Assembly: GCF_001598915.1 (NCBI RefSeq)
Contig: NZ_BDAP01000002.1
Coordinates: 558,001-622,000 of the forward strand
Source of the DNA: Williamsia muralis NBRC 105860
Lineage (GTDB): Bacteria > Actinomycetota > Actinomycetes > Mycobacteriales > Mycobacteriaceae
DNA: 64,000 bases
Direction of reading: 5' to 3'
Part shown: piece by piece, positions 34,122-42,685 of the stretch
Layout: every line of letters starts with the position of its first letter
Position numbering within the stretch: position 1 is the first letter of the stretch
Notes under the pieces: generated by a model
What the model saw: only the letters and a program-made list of their open reading frames with translations
Database searches by the model: none
What the model was told of the DNA's origin: nothing
Program-made: the position numbers and the translations under genes

Positions 34122-35345
34122 TCAGATGACCCCGTGCAGCGGTGGTGGTGTGTCGTGCAGCAACGAACGACCGATGTGCTGGTACTTCCACCGCACCGGG
34201 TCGTGCAAGGTGTGCGTGCGCGCGTTGCGCCAGAAGTGATCCAGGCCGAGATCTGCTGCGGCGCTTCGCGTTCCTGATACCTCGAAGAGTGCGCTCGACA
34301 CCTCGTTGGAGGCCCGGTCGGCAACAATCTTCGCTGTCGCCACCGCAATCGAAGCGGCGGCGGCTCGCTCTGCTGTCGCGTCGGCCTCAGCCACGAACGT
34401 GGCGTCCACCGCCTCGCCGGCGCTCTTCAGGGTTGCCTCGGCGGAGATCACCTCCACGGCCAACTCGCCGACGCGTTGAATCACCAACGGGTCGTCGATG
34501 GCGCGATCGACACCTGCCTCGAACCAGGGGCGACTGCGGCTTCGGACGAAATCTGTTGCAGCAGAAAGCGCTCCGCGAGCGATGCCGGCGTCGATGGCCA
34601 CGTGCAGCAGCTGGGCAAACGCGCCGTACCCGGCGGGGGCGCCCACCGCGCGAGCCCGGGCGACCAACTGGTCGCGGCGCAGGGACACTCCTTCGAACGT
34701 GATGGTGCCGCTGCCCGTGGTGCGCTGGCCGAGTCCGTTCCAGTCATCGACGATGCGGACACCGGCGGCGTCGGCGGGGATGAACGCCACGTACTCGCCT
34801 TCGTCGAGACCCGTCTTGTGGTCGGGGTCGTCGAGCCGTGCCAGCACCGCGAGCGTATGGGCGTACAGCGATCCGGTGCAGTAGTACTTCGAGCCGTCCA
34901 GACGGAGTACGCCGCGGTCCGCTCTGACCGTGGTGGTGATGTCGGCAACGGTCTTGCCGCCCCGCTCGGACTGCGCATTCGCGATCCGGCTTCCGCCCAA
35001 TACCGCCTCGAAGAGATCGCGCTGCTGTGGTGGATCAGCAGCCAGACGAAGCAGATTCAGGTACACGAAGTGGCTGTGCGGGATCTGCGCGATGTTGGGA
35101 TCGGCTGTTGCAAGGATGCGGACCACCTCGGCCACGATGCTCGGCGGCAGGTCTGCACCACCGAAACGGCTCGGCACCGTGATCGCCAGCAGTCCGCTGG
35201 CCGACAGCTGATCGATCTCGCGATAGGGGAGTTTTCGGTCGCGATCGCGAGCCACCGCGCCGGTGGCGAAATGTGCTGCCAGGTCGTGGGCCACCGACAG
35301 TGCCTGCTCGGCAGTGTCGATGCGAGAGGCGATCGCGGTGCTCAC
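34122..35345 (-). CDS. SfnB/DszC-like acyl-CoA-dehydrogenase-fold flavin monooxygenase
   Basis: The 407-residue protein has the acyl-CoA dehydrogenase fold and fits the sulfur-acquisition branch (SfnB, DszC). Typical blocks are ITVPSRFGGADLPPSIVAEV, IPHSHFVYLNLLRL, LDGSKYYCTGSLYAHTLAVL and the C-terminal ARTHTLHDPVRWKYQHIG, with a histidine seen in this branch. It probably oxidises a sulfur compound with reduced flavin. The GTG start at 35345 overlaps the sfnG stop by four bases. It is the last gene of a three-gene organosulfur operon. Confidence 0.85.
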   Translation of the reverse strand: MSTAIASRIDTAEQALSVAHDLAAHFATGAVARDRDRKLPYREIDQLSASGLLAITVPSRFGGADLPPSIVAEVVRILATADPNIAQIPHSHFVYLNLLRLAADPPQQRDLFEAVLGGSRIANAQSERGGKTVADITTTVRADRGVLRLDGSKYYCTGSLYAHTLAVLARLDDPDHKTGLDEGEYVAFIPADAAGVRIVDDWNGLGQRTTGSGTITFEGVSLRRDQLVARARAVGAPAGYGAFAQLLHVAIDAGIARGALSAATDFVRSRSRPWFEAGVDRAIDDPLVIQRVGELAVEVISAEATLKSAGEAVDATFVAEADATAERAAAASIAVATAKIVADRASNEVSSALFEVSGTRSAAADLGLDHFWRNARTHTLHDPVRWKYQHIGRSLLHDTPPPLHGVI

Positions 35346-36460
35346 GATGCGCCGACGCCGGCTTCCGCGTCGGCCGCTTCGAGTTCACGAACCAGCGGCA
35401 GCACCTTCGCACCGAAGTATTCGATCTCTTCCTGAAAGTGCAGGAAGCCGCCGAGGACCAGGTCGACGCCAAGCCGCTTGTAGGCGACGATCCGCTCGGC
35501 GACCTGTTCCGGCGTGCCGATCAGCTTGGTCTTGAACCCGTCGTTGTACTGCACGAGGTCCTCGAAGCTCGACTCGGCCCACATGCCCTTGCCGTCCGAG
35601 GTGGACGCGCCGGCCTGCTGCACCGAATCCCGGAACCCCTCGACTGCAGGACGATTGGCCTTCTCGATGATCTCCCGGAGGGTGTCCCGGGCCTCGGCCT
35701 CGGTGTCGCGGGCGATGATGAACCCGTTCAGACCGAACTTCACCTCGCGGTCGTGCGCCCTGGCGACCGCACGCAGGTCATCGACCTGCTCGGTGACACC
35801 ATCGAAGTCCTTGCCGTTGGAGAAGTACCAGTCGGCGAAGCGTCCGCCGTTGCTGCGGGCGGCGGTGGAGTTACCTCCCTGGAACAGTTCGGGATTGGGG
35901 CGCTCGGGTGTGTTGAGCGGCTTGGGCTTGAGGGTGAAGTCACGGATCCGGTAGAAGTCGCCACCGTAATCGACATTGTCCTCGGTCCAGATCTTGCGGA
36001 TGACCTCGAGGAACTCGGCACTGCGCCGGTAGCGTTCGTCGTGCTCGAGCCAGGGCTCACCCAGCGCCTTGAACTCTCCGGCGAACCATCCCGACACGAC
36101 GTTGATGGCGAACCGGCCGCCCGAGAGGTGGTCGGCGGTAGCCCCGAACTTGGCCAGCACCGCCGGATGCCACAGGCCGGGATGGATGGCTGCGATGACC
36201 TTGAGCTTTTCGGTGGCCCCCAACAGTGCAAGGCTGAAAGCTGTTGATTCGTGCTGGAACTCGGCGCCGTAGGACGCCATGTACCGCACCTGTGACAGTG
36301 CGTACTCGAAGCCGTTGTTCTCGGCGGTCTGTGCGAGCTTCTTGTTGTACTCGAAGTCCCAGCTCGTTCGCTGTTCGATGTCACTGGTCACCAGGCCGCC
36401 ACTGACGTTGGGGACCCAGTAGGCGAACTTGATCTGATCGGCGATGTGTTCGGTGCTCAC
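35342..36460 (-). CDS. sfnG: Dimethylsulfone monooxygenase (SfnG)
   Basis: The 372-residue luciferase-like flavin monooxygenase fits SfnG, which uses FMNH2 and oxygen to split dimethylsulfone to methanesulfinate. Typical features are KFAYWVPNVSGGLVTSDIEQ near the start, AAIHPGLWHPAVLAKFGATA, FAINVVSGWFAGEFKALGEP and FQGGNSTAARSNGGRFADWY. GTG 36460 has GGAG seven bases upstream; the frame is open to 36955 but that part is shadow. It follows ssuD and is coupled to the sfnB-like gene, forming a route from dialkyl sulfones and alkanesulfonates to sulfite. Confidence 0.88.
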   Translation of the reverse strand: MSTEHIADQIKFAYWVPNVSGGLVTSDIEQRTSWDFEYNKKLAQTAENNGFEYALSQVRYMASYGAEFQHESTAFSLALLGATEKLKVIAAIHPGLWHPAVLAKFGATADHLSGGRFAINVVSGWFAGEFKALGEPWLEHDERYRRSAEFLEVIRKIWTEDNVDYGGDFYRIRDFTLKPKPLNTPERPNPELFQGGNSTAARSNGGRFADWYFSNGKDFDGVTEQVDDLRAVARAHDREVKFGLNGFIIARDTEAEARDTLREIIEKANRPAVEGFRDSVQQAGASTSDGKGMWAESSFEDLVQYNDGFKTKLIGTPEQVAERIVAYKRLGVDLVLGGFLHFQEEIEYFGAKVLPLVRELEAADAEAGVGAS

Positions 36461-36533
36461 GGTTTGCTCCAATGGTTCTGCGGGAGGGGTCAATCGGGCT
36501 AGGTGAAGGCGGGTTGGGTGAAGGCGCAGCCCG

Positions 36534-37712
36534 TCAGGACGCGCCGGCCGGCGACAACGACGGCAGGAAGGCTCCCCGGACAGGCTCGGACACGCGGTCA
36601 TCGGCACTGAGCAGGCCGCGCCGGATGAGTCTCGGGCGCACGCCCTCTCCGAAGTGGTAGGCCTCTTCCACGTGGGGGTAGCCGGACAGGATGAAGTGAT
36701 CGAGCCCCAGAGCCGCGTACTCCGCGATGCGGTCGGCCACCTCGTCGTGCGAGCCGACCAGCGCAGTGCCGGCTCCGCCTCGGACGAGCCCGACGCCGGT
36801 CCAGAGGTTCGGGTAGATCTCAAGCGAACGGGCATCGGTACCGCTGCTGAACGCCGCGCCTCCGCCGTGCAGTTCGAGCATTCGCCGTTGCCCTTCTGAT
36901 TCCGAGCGGGCGAGGTTCTGCTGGGCTCCGGCGACCACCTGCGGGTCGAGTGCACCGAGAAGCCGGTCGGCTTCGGCCCAGGCCTGTTCCGCGGTGTCCC
37001 GCGAGATCACGTGCAGCCGGATGCCGTAGGACAGCTCACGACCCTCGTCCGCGGCGAGCCCGCGGATCCAGTTGAGCTTCTCGGCGACCGCGTCCGGTTT
37101 CTCACCCCAGGTCAGATAGGTGTCGGCGTACTTGGAAGCGACGGTTCCCGCTGCCGGGGAGGAACCGCCGAAGAACACGGGCGGAAGCGGATCGGGCTTA
37201 CGGGCCAGGTGAGCGCCCTCGACCCGCAGATGCTTGCCCGTGAAGTCCACCGGGCCGTCGGAGGTCCACAACTGCCGGATGATGTCGAGGTACTCGCCGC
37301 ACCGCTCGTACCGGGCCTCCTTGGACAGGAAGTCGCCGAAAGCGCGCTGTTCCGACGATTCACCTCCGGTGACCACGTTGAGCAGGAGCCGTCCCTTCGA
37401 CTGCCACTGATAGGTCGCCGACATCTGTGCCGACAGGGTGGGGCTGGTCAGCCCCGGTCGCAGGGCGACGAGGAACTTGAGGGTGTCGGTGGTCTCCAGC
37501 AACATCGCGGTGGACAACCACGCGTCCTCGCACCACAAGCCGGTGGGCGTGAGGACGGCTTCGAATCCGTTGACCTCGGCGGCACCGGCGAGCTGATTGA
37601 GATAACGCAGATCGGCGGGCCGATCTCCGGACATGTCAGAACCGTGACCACCCGCCATCAGATTCCGTGAGTCGCCATACGTCGGCAGGAACCAGTGGAA
37701 ATGCAGGGACAC
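36534..37712 (-). CDS. ssuD: Alkanesulfonate monooxygenase (SsuD-like)
   Basis: The protein of about 392 residues fits the FMNH2-dependent alkanesulfonate monooxygenase SsuD/MsuD, which releases sulfite and an aldehyde. It begins SLHFHWFLPTYGDSR, close to the SsuD N-terminus, and has the RLLLNVVTGGESSEQRAFGD and PPVFFGGSSPAAGTVA blocks. GTG 37712 is chosen because AAAGG precedes it at good spacing and because homologues start there; ATG 37733 is the alternative. It heads the organosulfur operon. A dedicated flavin reductase is not in the cluster. Confidence 0.88.
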   Translation of the reverse strand: MSLHFHWFLPTYGDSRNLMAGGHGSDMSGDRPADLRYLNQLAGAAEVNGFEAVLTPTGLWCEDAWLSTAMLLETTDTLKFLVALRPGLTSPTLSAQMSATYQWQSKGRLLLNVVTGGESSEQRAFGDFLSKEARYERCGEYLDIIRQLWTSDGPVDFTGKHLRVEGAHLARKPDPLPPVFFGGSSPAAGTVASKYADTYLTWGEKPDAVAEKLNWIRGLAADEGRELSYGIRLHVISRDTAEQAWAEADRLLGALDPQVVAGAQQNLARSESEGQRRMLELHGGGAAFSSGTDARSLEIYPNLWTGVGLVRGGAGTALVGSHDEVADRIAEYAALGLDHFILSGYPHVEEAYHFGEGVRPRLIRRGLLSADDRVSEPVRGAFLPSLSPAGAS

Positions 37713-37938
37713 GGAGGACGCCTTTCTGTTCATCTGGCGGTTCGTCTGGAGCGACCCGTGGTCGACGACGCCAAAAGCCTGGAGTTTCGAACACAGTGTG
37801 GGCGGCGTCGACGCGGCGATCCCAGGGTTCGGATCGGTGTGATTCCAAGTCGGCGATCGCCGCTGCCGCGGGGCTATTCTCGCCGGTGAGCGCGGTGTCG
37901 ACCTGCGCTCAGATCGTCACGTCCGCGACCCCGGTCCG

Positions 37939-37968
37939 TTGGACAGGTGTCGTCGCCGCTGCTACTTT
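37939..37968 (+). promoter_or_regulatory. Promoter of the leaderless cysteine leader peptide
   Basis: TTGGAC (37939-37944) and TACTTT (37963-37968) are separated by 18 bases. The -10 ends seven bases before the leader ATG at 37976, so the predicted transcript begins at or next to that ATG and has no 5' UTR. The rest of the 457-base gap between ssuD and the ROK gene shows no other convincing gene. Confidence 0.6.
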
Positions 37969-37975
37969 GACCTTC

Positions 37976-38077
37976 ATGACGAGCAACGGCCACCACATCC
38001 CGGAGGTCACCTATGTGACCACCGCGCTGGGATGTCGTCTGCCTTTCGCTCGTGTCCTCTGTTGTCGAATGTCCTGA
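37976..38077 (+). CDS. 33-residue cysteine-containing leader peptide
   Basis: This leaderless frame encodes 33 residues ending LPFARVLCCRMS, with a further cysteine in ALGCR, so three Cys codons lie in the last 14 residues, two adjacent. In mycobacteria, leaderless short frames rich in cysteine codons near the end act as cysteine-responsive attenuators of sulfur genes; ribosome stalling at Cys codons when Cys-tRNA is short changes the fold of the downstream RNA. Here the peptide precedes a ROK regulator gene (start 92 bases on) beside an organosulfur operon. The role is inferred from position, promoter and codon content. Confidence 0.65.
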   Translation: MTSNGHHIPEVTYVTTALGCRLPFARVLCCRMS

Positions 38078-38135
38078 CCCGAACCGCCGCGATCGCGGCA
38101 TTTCTCTCAGACATTTCCCCGCCCCGGCCATCGTT

Positions 38136-38165
38136 GGTCCTGGAGGCGACAACTCGATGAGGACC
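38136..38165 (+). promoter_or_regulatory. Hairpin that would mask the ROK gene ribosome-binding site
   Basis: GGTCCT (38136-38141) pairs perfectly with AGGACC (38160-38165), which holds the AGGA Shine-Dalgarno five to nine bases before the ROK start at 38170. The loop also contains a second Shine-Dalgarno (GGAGG) and an ATG at 38157 that opens a 9-residue frame, MRTFDDCNT, overlapping the ROK start. Upstream, the 12-base palindrome CCGCGATCGCGG near 38088 could form a competing structure. Confidence 0.45.
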
Positions 38166-38169
38166 TTCG

Positions 38170-39558
38170 ATGACTGCAACACTTGACCACCGCATAGCAA
38201 CACCTGTTCGCCCGTCCGCTCGACCCAATGTCCCGGAGACGCAGCGCAGCGGAGTTCGGCAGGGTGGCCCAGCCGGATCGCGGATCGGTTCGCCTGCTCG
38301 GCCCGCTCATCCGCAGCCCGCGCCCGGTCAGAAGCCGGCGCCCGCCAAGTTCGGCGGAACCCGCGCCGGTATCCACGTCGCGACACCTCAGCTTCATCTG
38401 TCGACCAAACCGGCGGCAGTTGTCCTGCGAGCGGCCCGGCTGCACGGCCCAGTGTTCCGCGACGCGGCATCGGCCGCATCGGGGTTGAGTATCTCGACGG
38501 TGAACCGTCAGGTCAGCGCCCTGCTGAAGGCCGGGCTACTGCGCGAGCGTGCCGACCTGGCACCCGCAGGCGCAATCGGTCGTCCCCGCCTCCCGTTCGA
38601 GCTGAACACCGCCGAATACCTGACGGTGGGCATCCACATCGGTCTCAAGGTCACCTCGATCACCACCCACGACCTGTTTCACCGCGTGGTTGGCGCCATC
38701 CAGATCCCGACCCCGGCTGCCGACACCCCCGAGCAGACCCTGACGTCGATCGGATTGAGCGCGAAACGTTTCCTCTCTCGCTGGCAGAACAAGCGCGTGC
38801 TCTGGGCCGGGGTGGCGCTGGCCGGCCGGGTCGACAACGGCGGACGTGTGAGCCATTCCCGGTTGAACTGGCAATCCGCGCCCGTCGGCGAGGTCCTGGC
38901 ATCGGTGATCGGTCTGCCCATCTCGGTGGCCTCGCACGTCGAGGCGATGGCTGCCGCGGAACTCCTGCTCAACCCCCAAGCGGAATTGTTGGTCGATCCA
39001 GGTCAAGAAGGCGGCAGCTTCGTCTACTTCTACGCCCGGGAAACGGTTGGTATCGCCTTCACCGTCGGTGGAAGCGTGTACACACCCACCGCCGGGCCGC
39101 CGGAGATCGGACATTTCCCCGCGGGCCGCACCGAACTCCTCGACCCCCACCGCACCGGTCGCCTCGAACCGACCGTGAGCGACACCGGTGTGGTCGACGC
39201 CGCGATCGCTGCGGGGTTGACCATCGAGACCGTCGAAGACGTGCACCAGCTCGCTGCCGCAGGCAACGACGTGGCCCGCGCCATCCTGACCGAGAGGGCC
39301 GAAGTACTCGGCCGTGCGGTCGGCCTCATCTCTGACATCTTCAACCCCGACCACGTTGTCCTGGGCGGGCAGGCGTTCACGGATGCGCCTTCGACTCTGC
39401 CCGTGGTGGCCAGAGCTGTTCGCGAGACCTCTGTGTCCGAACGGCGCGACGTGCGCGTGTCACGGTCGGGTGCCACCGTGCAGCAGCAGGCCGCCGGCGC
39501 GGTTTCGCTTGATGCGATCTACAGCGACCCGATCGAGGCCCTTTCCCGGAGTCTGTGA
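38170..39558 (+). CDS. ROK family transcriptional regulator
   Basis: The 462-residue protein has a basic, Pro-rich N-terminal extension of about 70 residues, a winged HTH at about 80-140 (AASAASGLSISTVNRQVSAL) and a ROK sugar-kinase-like domain after it (GVALAGRVDNGGRV, SHVEAMAAAELLL, ISDIFNPDHVVLGGQ). The cysteine cluster typical of zinc-binding ROK kinases is not evident, so it is probably a regulator without kinase activity. Its place next to ssuD-sfnG-sfnB and behind a Cys leader suggests a role in sulfur-source control. The long N-terminal extension is unusual. Confidence 0.85.
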   Translation: MTATLDHRIATPVRPSARPNVPETQRSGVRQGGPAGSRIGSPARPAHPQPAPGQKPAPAKFGGTRAGIHVATPQLHLSTKPAAVVLRAARLHGPVFRDAASAASGLSISTVNRQVSALLKAGLLRERADLAPAGAIGRPRLPFELNTAEYLTVGIHIGLKVTSITTHDLFHRVVGAIQIPTPAADTPEQTLTSIGLSAKRFLSRWQNKRVLWAGVALAGRVDNGGRVSHSRLNWQSAPVGEVLASVIGLPISVASHVEAMAAAELLLNPQAELLVDPGQEGGSFVYFYARETVGIAFTVGGSVYTPTAGPPEIGHFPAGRTELLDPHRTGRLEPTVSDTGVVDAAIAAGLTIETVEDVHQLAAAGNDVARAILTERAEVLGRAVGLISDIFNPDHVVLGGQAFTDAPSTLPVVARAVRETSVSERRDVRVSRSGATVQQQAAGAVSLDAIYSDPIEALSRSL

Positions 39559-39564
39559 AACGCA

Positions 39565-39596
39565 ATCGAGCGGGCCGGATGACCGGCCCGCTCGAT
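39565..39596. terminator. Strong hairpin between ROK gene and convergent ABC genes
   Basis: A perfect 14-bp stem (ATCGAGCGGGCCGG / CCGGCCCGCTCGAT) with a 4-base loop ATGA lies seven bases after the ROK stop and 17 bases from the convergent permease stop. It is well placed to end transcription from both sides. Confidence 0.85.
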
Positions 39597-39613
39597 GTAC
39601 TTACAGCGTGTTG

Positions 39614-40468
39614 TCAGTCCGTGGTGCGCTTGCGGTAAGCGCGCAACGCGAACGGCGCGAAGATCAGCGTGAGTGCCACCGACCAGAGGACCGTGGAGAG
39701 TTCCGGGTTCTGAAGTGGCCACGGGGCATCGGCCGGCGCCGCCGGTCCATTGCCCCACAATTCGCGCATCGCCTGGACGAGTGACGAGATCGGGTTCCAC
39801 TCCGCGATGGTGCGCAACCAGGTGGGCATGGGCTCTGTGGGCACAAAAGCGTTGGACAAGAACGTAATCGGGAACAGCAAGGTGAACATCACGCCGTTGA
39901 CCGCTTCTGGCGACCGCATCACCGAACCGATCAGGATGCCGAACCAGATCATGGCGAACCCGAACACCAGCACCAGAGCAAAAGCCAACGCGGCCTTGGC
40001 GATGCCTTCGTGGATGCGCCATCCGATGAGCAGACCCGTGATGGCCATGACCACGATGCCGATCGACGAGTGGATCAGCGCTGCGACCGAACGTCCGACC
40101 AGAACGGACGACCGTGCCATCGGCAACGACCGGAAGCGGTCGATGATGCCCTTCTCCAGATCGTTGGTGAGACCAAGCGCGACGATGAACGCAGAGAAGG
40201 CAATGGTCTGGCCCATGATCCCGGGCAACAGCCACTCTTTGTAGTCGAATCCGGAGCCAGGACTGATCGACGCACCGAACACGTACGCGAACAACAGCAC
40301 GAACATGATCGGCTGCACCGTGACGTCGGACAGCATCTCTGGCTGGCGCTTGGTGTGTAACAGGTTGCGCCGCACCATGACCAGAGATTCTCGGACCAGA
40401 TCAGGCCGGCCTGCAGCGGATTTCGGGGTGGAGCGGCCGGTGTCGGCCGGTGACGTGGTGGTGGTCAT
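39614..40468 (-). CDS. ABC-2 type exporter permease (DrrB-like)
   Basis: The 284-residue protein has six membrane helices and the ABC-2/DrrB signature EWLLPGIMGQTIAFSAFIV followed by LTNDLEKGIIDRFRSLPMAR. After the last loop (NAFVPTEPMPTWLRTIAEWN) a final helix ends in a basic tail. It pairs with the ATPase gene, which its start overlaps by four bases. The cargo is unknown; relatives export drugs or lipids. Confidence 0.9.
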   Translation of the reverse strand: MTTTTSPADTGRSTPKSAAGRPDLVRESLVMVRRNLLHTKRQPEMLSDVTVQPIMFVLLFAYVFGASISPGSGFDYKEWLLPGIMGQTIAFSAFIVALGLTNDLEKGIIDRFRSLPMARSSVLVGRSVAALIHSSIGIVVMAITGLLIGWRIHEGIAKAALAFALVLVFGFAMIWFGILIGSVMRSPEAVNGVMFTLLFPITFLSNAFVPTEPMPTWLRTIAEWNPISSLVQAMRELWGNGPAAPADAPWPLQNPELSTVLWSVALTLIFAPFALRAYRKRTTD

Positions 40469-41511
40469 GACTTGTTCTCCTCGTTGTCGGCGTCCTCTGC
40501 GCGGTGTCCGGTGAGGGAGAGGAAGACGTCGTCCAGGCTCGGACGGGTGAGTCCGATGTCGTCGACTGCGATCTCACTGCGTTCGAAGATCCCGGCGATC
40601 CGGGTCAGGTCGGCGAGTCCATCGGCGCTCGCGGTGAGCTGGCGTGCGGACTCCTCGACGAACACCTCGCCGCTGTTCTCGCGCAGCAACCGGGTGGCTT
40701 CTTCGAGATCGTCGGCATGCGAGACCGTGATGACCAGACTGGCCTGCCCGGCTTGTTCCTTGAGTTGTAGTGGCGTGCCGGCGGCAATGATCTTGCCCCT
40801 GTCGATGACAACGATGTCGTCGGCGAGCTGGTCGGCCTCTTCGAGATACTGCGTGGTGAGCAGCAGCGTGGTTCCGTCATTCACCAGCGATCGCAGCACG
40901 TCCCAGAGTTCCTGGCGGCTGCGCGGGTCGAGGCCGGTGGTGGGCTCGTCCAGGAAGAGCACCGGCGGCGAGGCCAGGAGGCTGACCGCGAGGTCGAGCC
41001 GACGGCGCATACCTCCCGAGTAGGTCTTGACCACGCGGTCCGCAGCGTCGGTCAGCGAGAACTGCTCGAGCAGTTGGTCGCCGGACCGGCGTACGTCCTT
41101 ACGGGGAAGACCGTAGAGGCTGCCGATCATCCACAGGTTCTCTCGGCCGGTGAGCAATTCGTCGACCGTCGCAGCCTGACCGGTGAGGCCCATGTTGCTG
41201 CGGACGAGATCCGGGTTCTCCCGTACGTCATATCCGGCGATGCGAGCAGTGCCCGACGTCGGCTGACTCAGTGTTGTCATCATGCGGACCGTGGTGGTCT
41301 TGCCCGCGCCGTTGGGCCCGAGCAGTCCCAGGACGGACCCCGGTGGAACCGAAAAACTAACTCCGTCGACAGCGCGGACGCCGTCGAATTCTTTGACCAG
41401 GTCGATGGCTTCGATCGCCAGGTCGGTGGCCCCCGTGGCAGTTGTCATGCGGGTAACCGTATCGACCGACTCTGACATCGGGCCAGCGCTTTTATCGCCG
41501 AGCTGGGTCAC
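40465..41511 (-). CDS. ABC exporter ATPase (DrrA-like)
   Basis: The 348-residue ATPase has Walker A GPNGAGKTTT, signature YSGGMRRRLDLA, Walker B VLFLDEPTTGLD and the H-loop replaced by Gln in LLLTTQYLEEAD, as in DrrA-type exporters. A C-terminal domain of about 100 residues carries the final RPSLDDVFLSLTG motif typical of the daunorubicin-resistance family. The GTG start at 41511 has GAGGAG at ideal spacing. It forms an exporter with the permease just downstream. Confidence 0.92.
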   Translation of the reverse strand: MTQLGDKSAGPMSESVDTVTRMTTATGATDLAIEAIDLVKEFDGVRAVDGVSFSVPPGSVLGLLGPNGAGKTTTVRMMTTLSQPTSGTARIAGYDVRENPDLVRSNMGLTGQAATVDELLTGRENLWMIGSLYGLPRKDVRRSGDQLLEQFSLTDAADRVVKTYSGGMRRRLDLAVSLLASPPVLFLDEPTTGLDPRSRQELWDVLRSLVNDGTTLLLTTQYLEEADQLADDIVVIDRGKIIAAGTPLQLKEQAGQASLVITVSHADDLEEATRLLRENSGEVFVEESARQLTASADGLADLTRIAGIFERSEIAVDDIGLTRPSLDDVFLSLTGHRAEDADNEENKS

Positions 41512-41727
41512 GGAACACTCCTCTGGTGGATGGATGCCGAATCGGACAAATCCGGCTTCCGGTGGTCTTCTGTCCTGATCAGCTGATCTGATGGTTCATG
41601 TTCAAGTGCGCTTGAAGTCAAGGGCTCGTCCCCCCGGCGGTCTGTTCATCTTGTATTCGTCTGCGACGGCGGCTTTCCGTCGCCCTGTGTCGGACTTCAT
41701 CGCCGAGGCCCGCACGCGGCAGTCGGT

Positions 41728-42534
41728 TCAAGCGACCTGCTGCAGTTTGATCATTGCCCCGAACGGATCGCCGATCGTGGCGAGGCGCCCGTACGGGGTG
41801 TCCTCGGGCGCTGCCACGACAGCCCCACCGAGTTCGACGGCCTCGGCAACGGTTGCGTCGACGTTGTCGGTGCCGATGTAGATGGCCCAGTGCGATGGGA
41901 CCTCGGACGGCAGGTAACCGGAGGCGTCCATGATTCCGGCATAGCCTTCGCCCGGCGCCCTGTCGGGAAGACTCAGCTGGCTGTAGCGGAACTCGTCCGT
42001 GTCCCCGAGGCTGACGACGGGATTGCCGAGCACCTCGCCGTAGAACTCGACGGCTCGTGGGTAGCCGGTGGTCTGCAGCTCGAAATACGTTGCGGCACCG
42101 GCTTCCATGTGCAGTTCGAATCCGGTGTGCTGACCTGGTTGCCACAGTCCGAACACCGCGCCGTGCGGGTTTGCGCCTGTCTCGGGATCACCGCCCGGAT
42201 CCATCACGATCGCCATGGTGCCCTGCTCCGGTATCTCCATCGGGTCTTAGAACACGCTGCCACCCGAAGCGGCGACGGTTTTGACGGTCGCCTCGATGTC
42301 GGAGGTCTGGAAGTAGGTGCACCAGAAGTCCGGCATTCCCGGATCTGGTTTCGGACCGAGGCCGGCAATCAGCTTGCCCTTGTGGGTGAACTGCGAATAC
42401 CCGCCGAAGCGCTCGTCCATCTCGGTGTGGTCCCAGCCGAACAGTCGGCCGTAGAAGTCCGCGGCAGCGCCGGGGTCGGTACTCGACAGGTCGAACCAGA
42501 CCGCAACGCCGTCGGAGTGGGTGGGAACTGGCAT
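41728..42534 (-). pseudogene. Two-domain VOC protein gene split by an in-frame stop
   Basis: Residues 1-95 (42534-42247) are a VOC domain that breaks off after GGSVF at a TAA (42249-42247). The same frame continues with no shift as DPMEIPEQGTMAIVMDP and a second VOC domain, ending at 41728. Read through, it makes a protein of about 268 residues matching the two-domain glyoxalase-like family (CFP30B/27-kDa antigen type), in which this linker is continuous. The downstream half could also start at its own ATG at 42240. A single nonsense change, a recent loss of function or a sequencing error are the options. Confidence 0.75.
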
Positions 42535-42627
42535 TTTTGGCTCCTCTGAAGTATCGAAAAAGATCTCGGGAAGGTAGACACCCGGCGCCGCGAGAACTCA
42601 TCGCGGCAACGCCGAACCGGCTCGCAC

Positions 42628-42674
42628 GCCGCAGATGCGGCTATACTCGATTGACAGCGCCGCACATGCGGCGC
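42628..42674 (+). promoter_or_regulatory. Two palindromes around the -10 of the molybdate operon
   Basis: GCCGCA-ga-TGCGGC (42628-42641) and GCGCCGCA-ca-TGCGGCGC (42657-42674) share the same 14-base core GCCGCASATGCGGC, with centres 31 bases apart. A -10-like TATACT (42642-42647) lies between them. Binding of a dimeric regulator on both sides would shut the promoter, fitting autoregulation by the HTH-Mop protein encoded next. Confidence 0.6.
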
Positions 42675-42685
42675 ACCATCGTCAG

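Noticed and set aside
42651-42656. Perfect TTGACA as a -35 for the molybdate regulator
   Set aside because: No -10 lies at the right distance downstream; TATACT at 42642-42647 is a better -10 and lies upstream of it.
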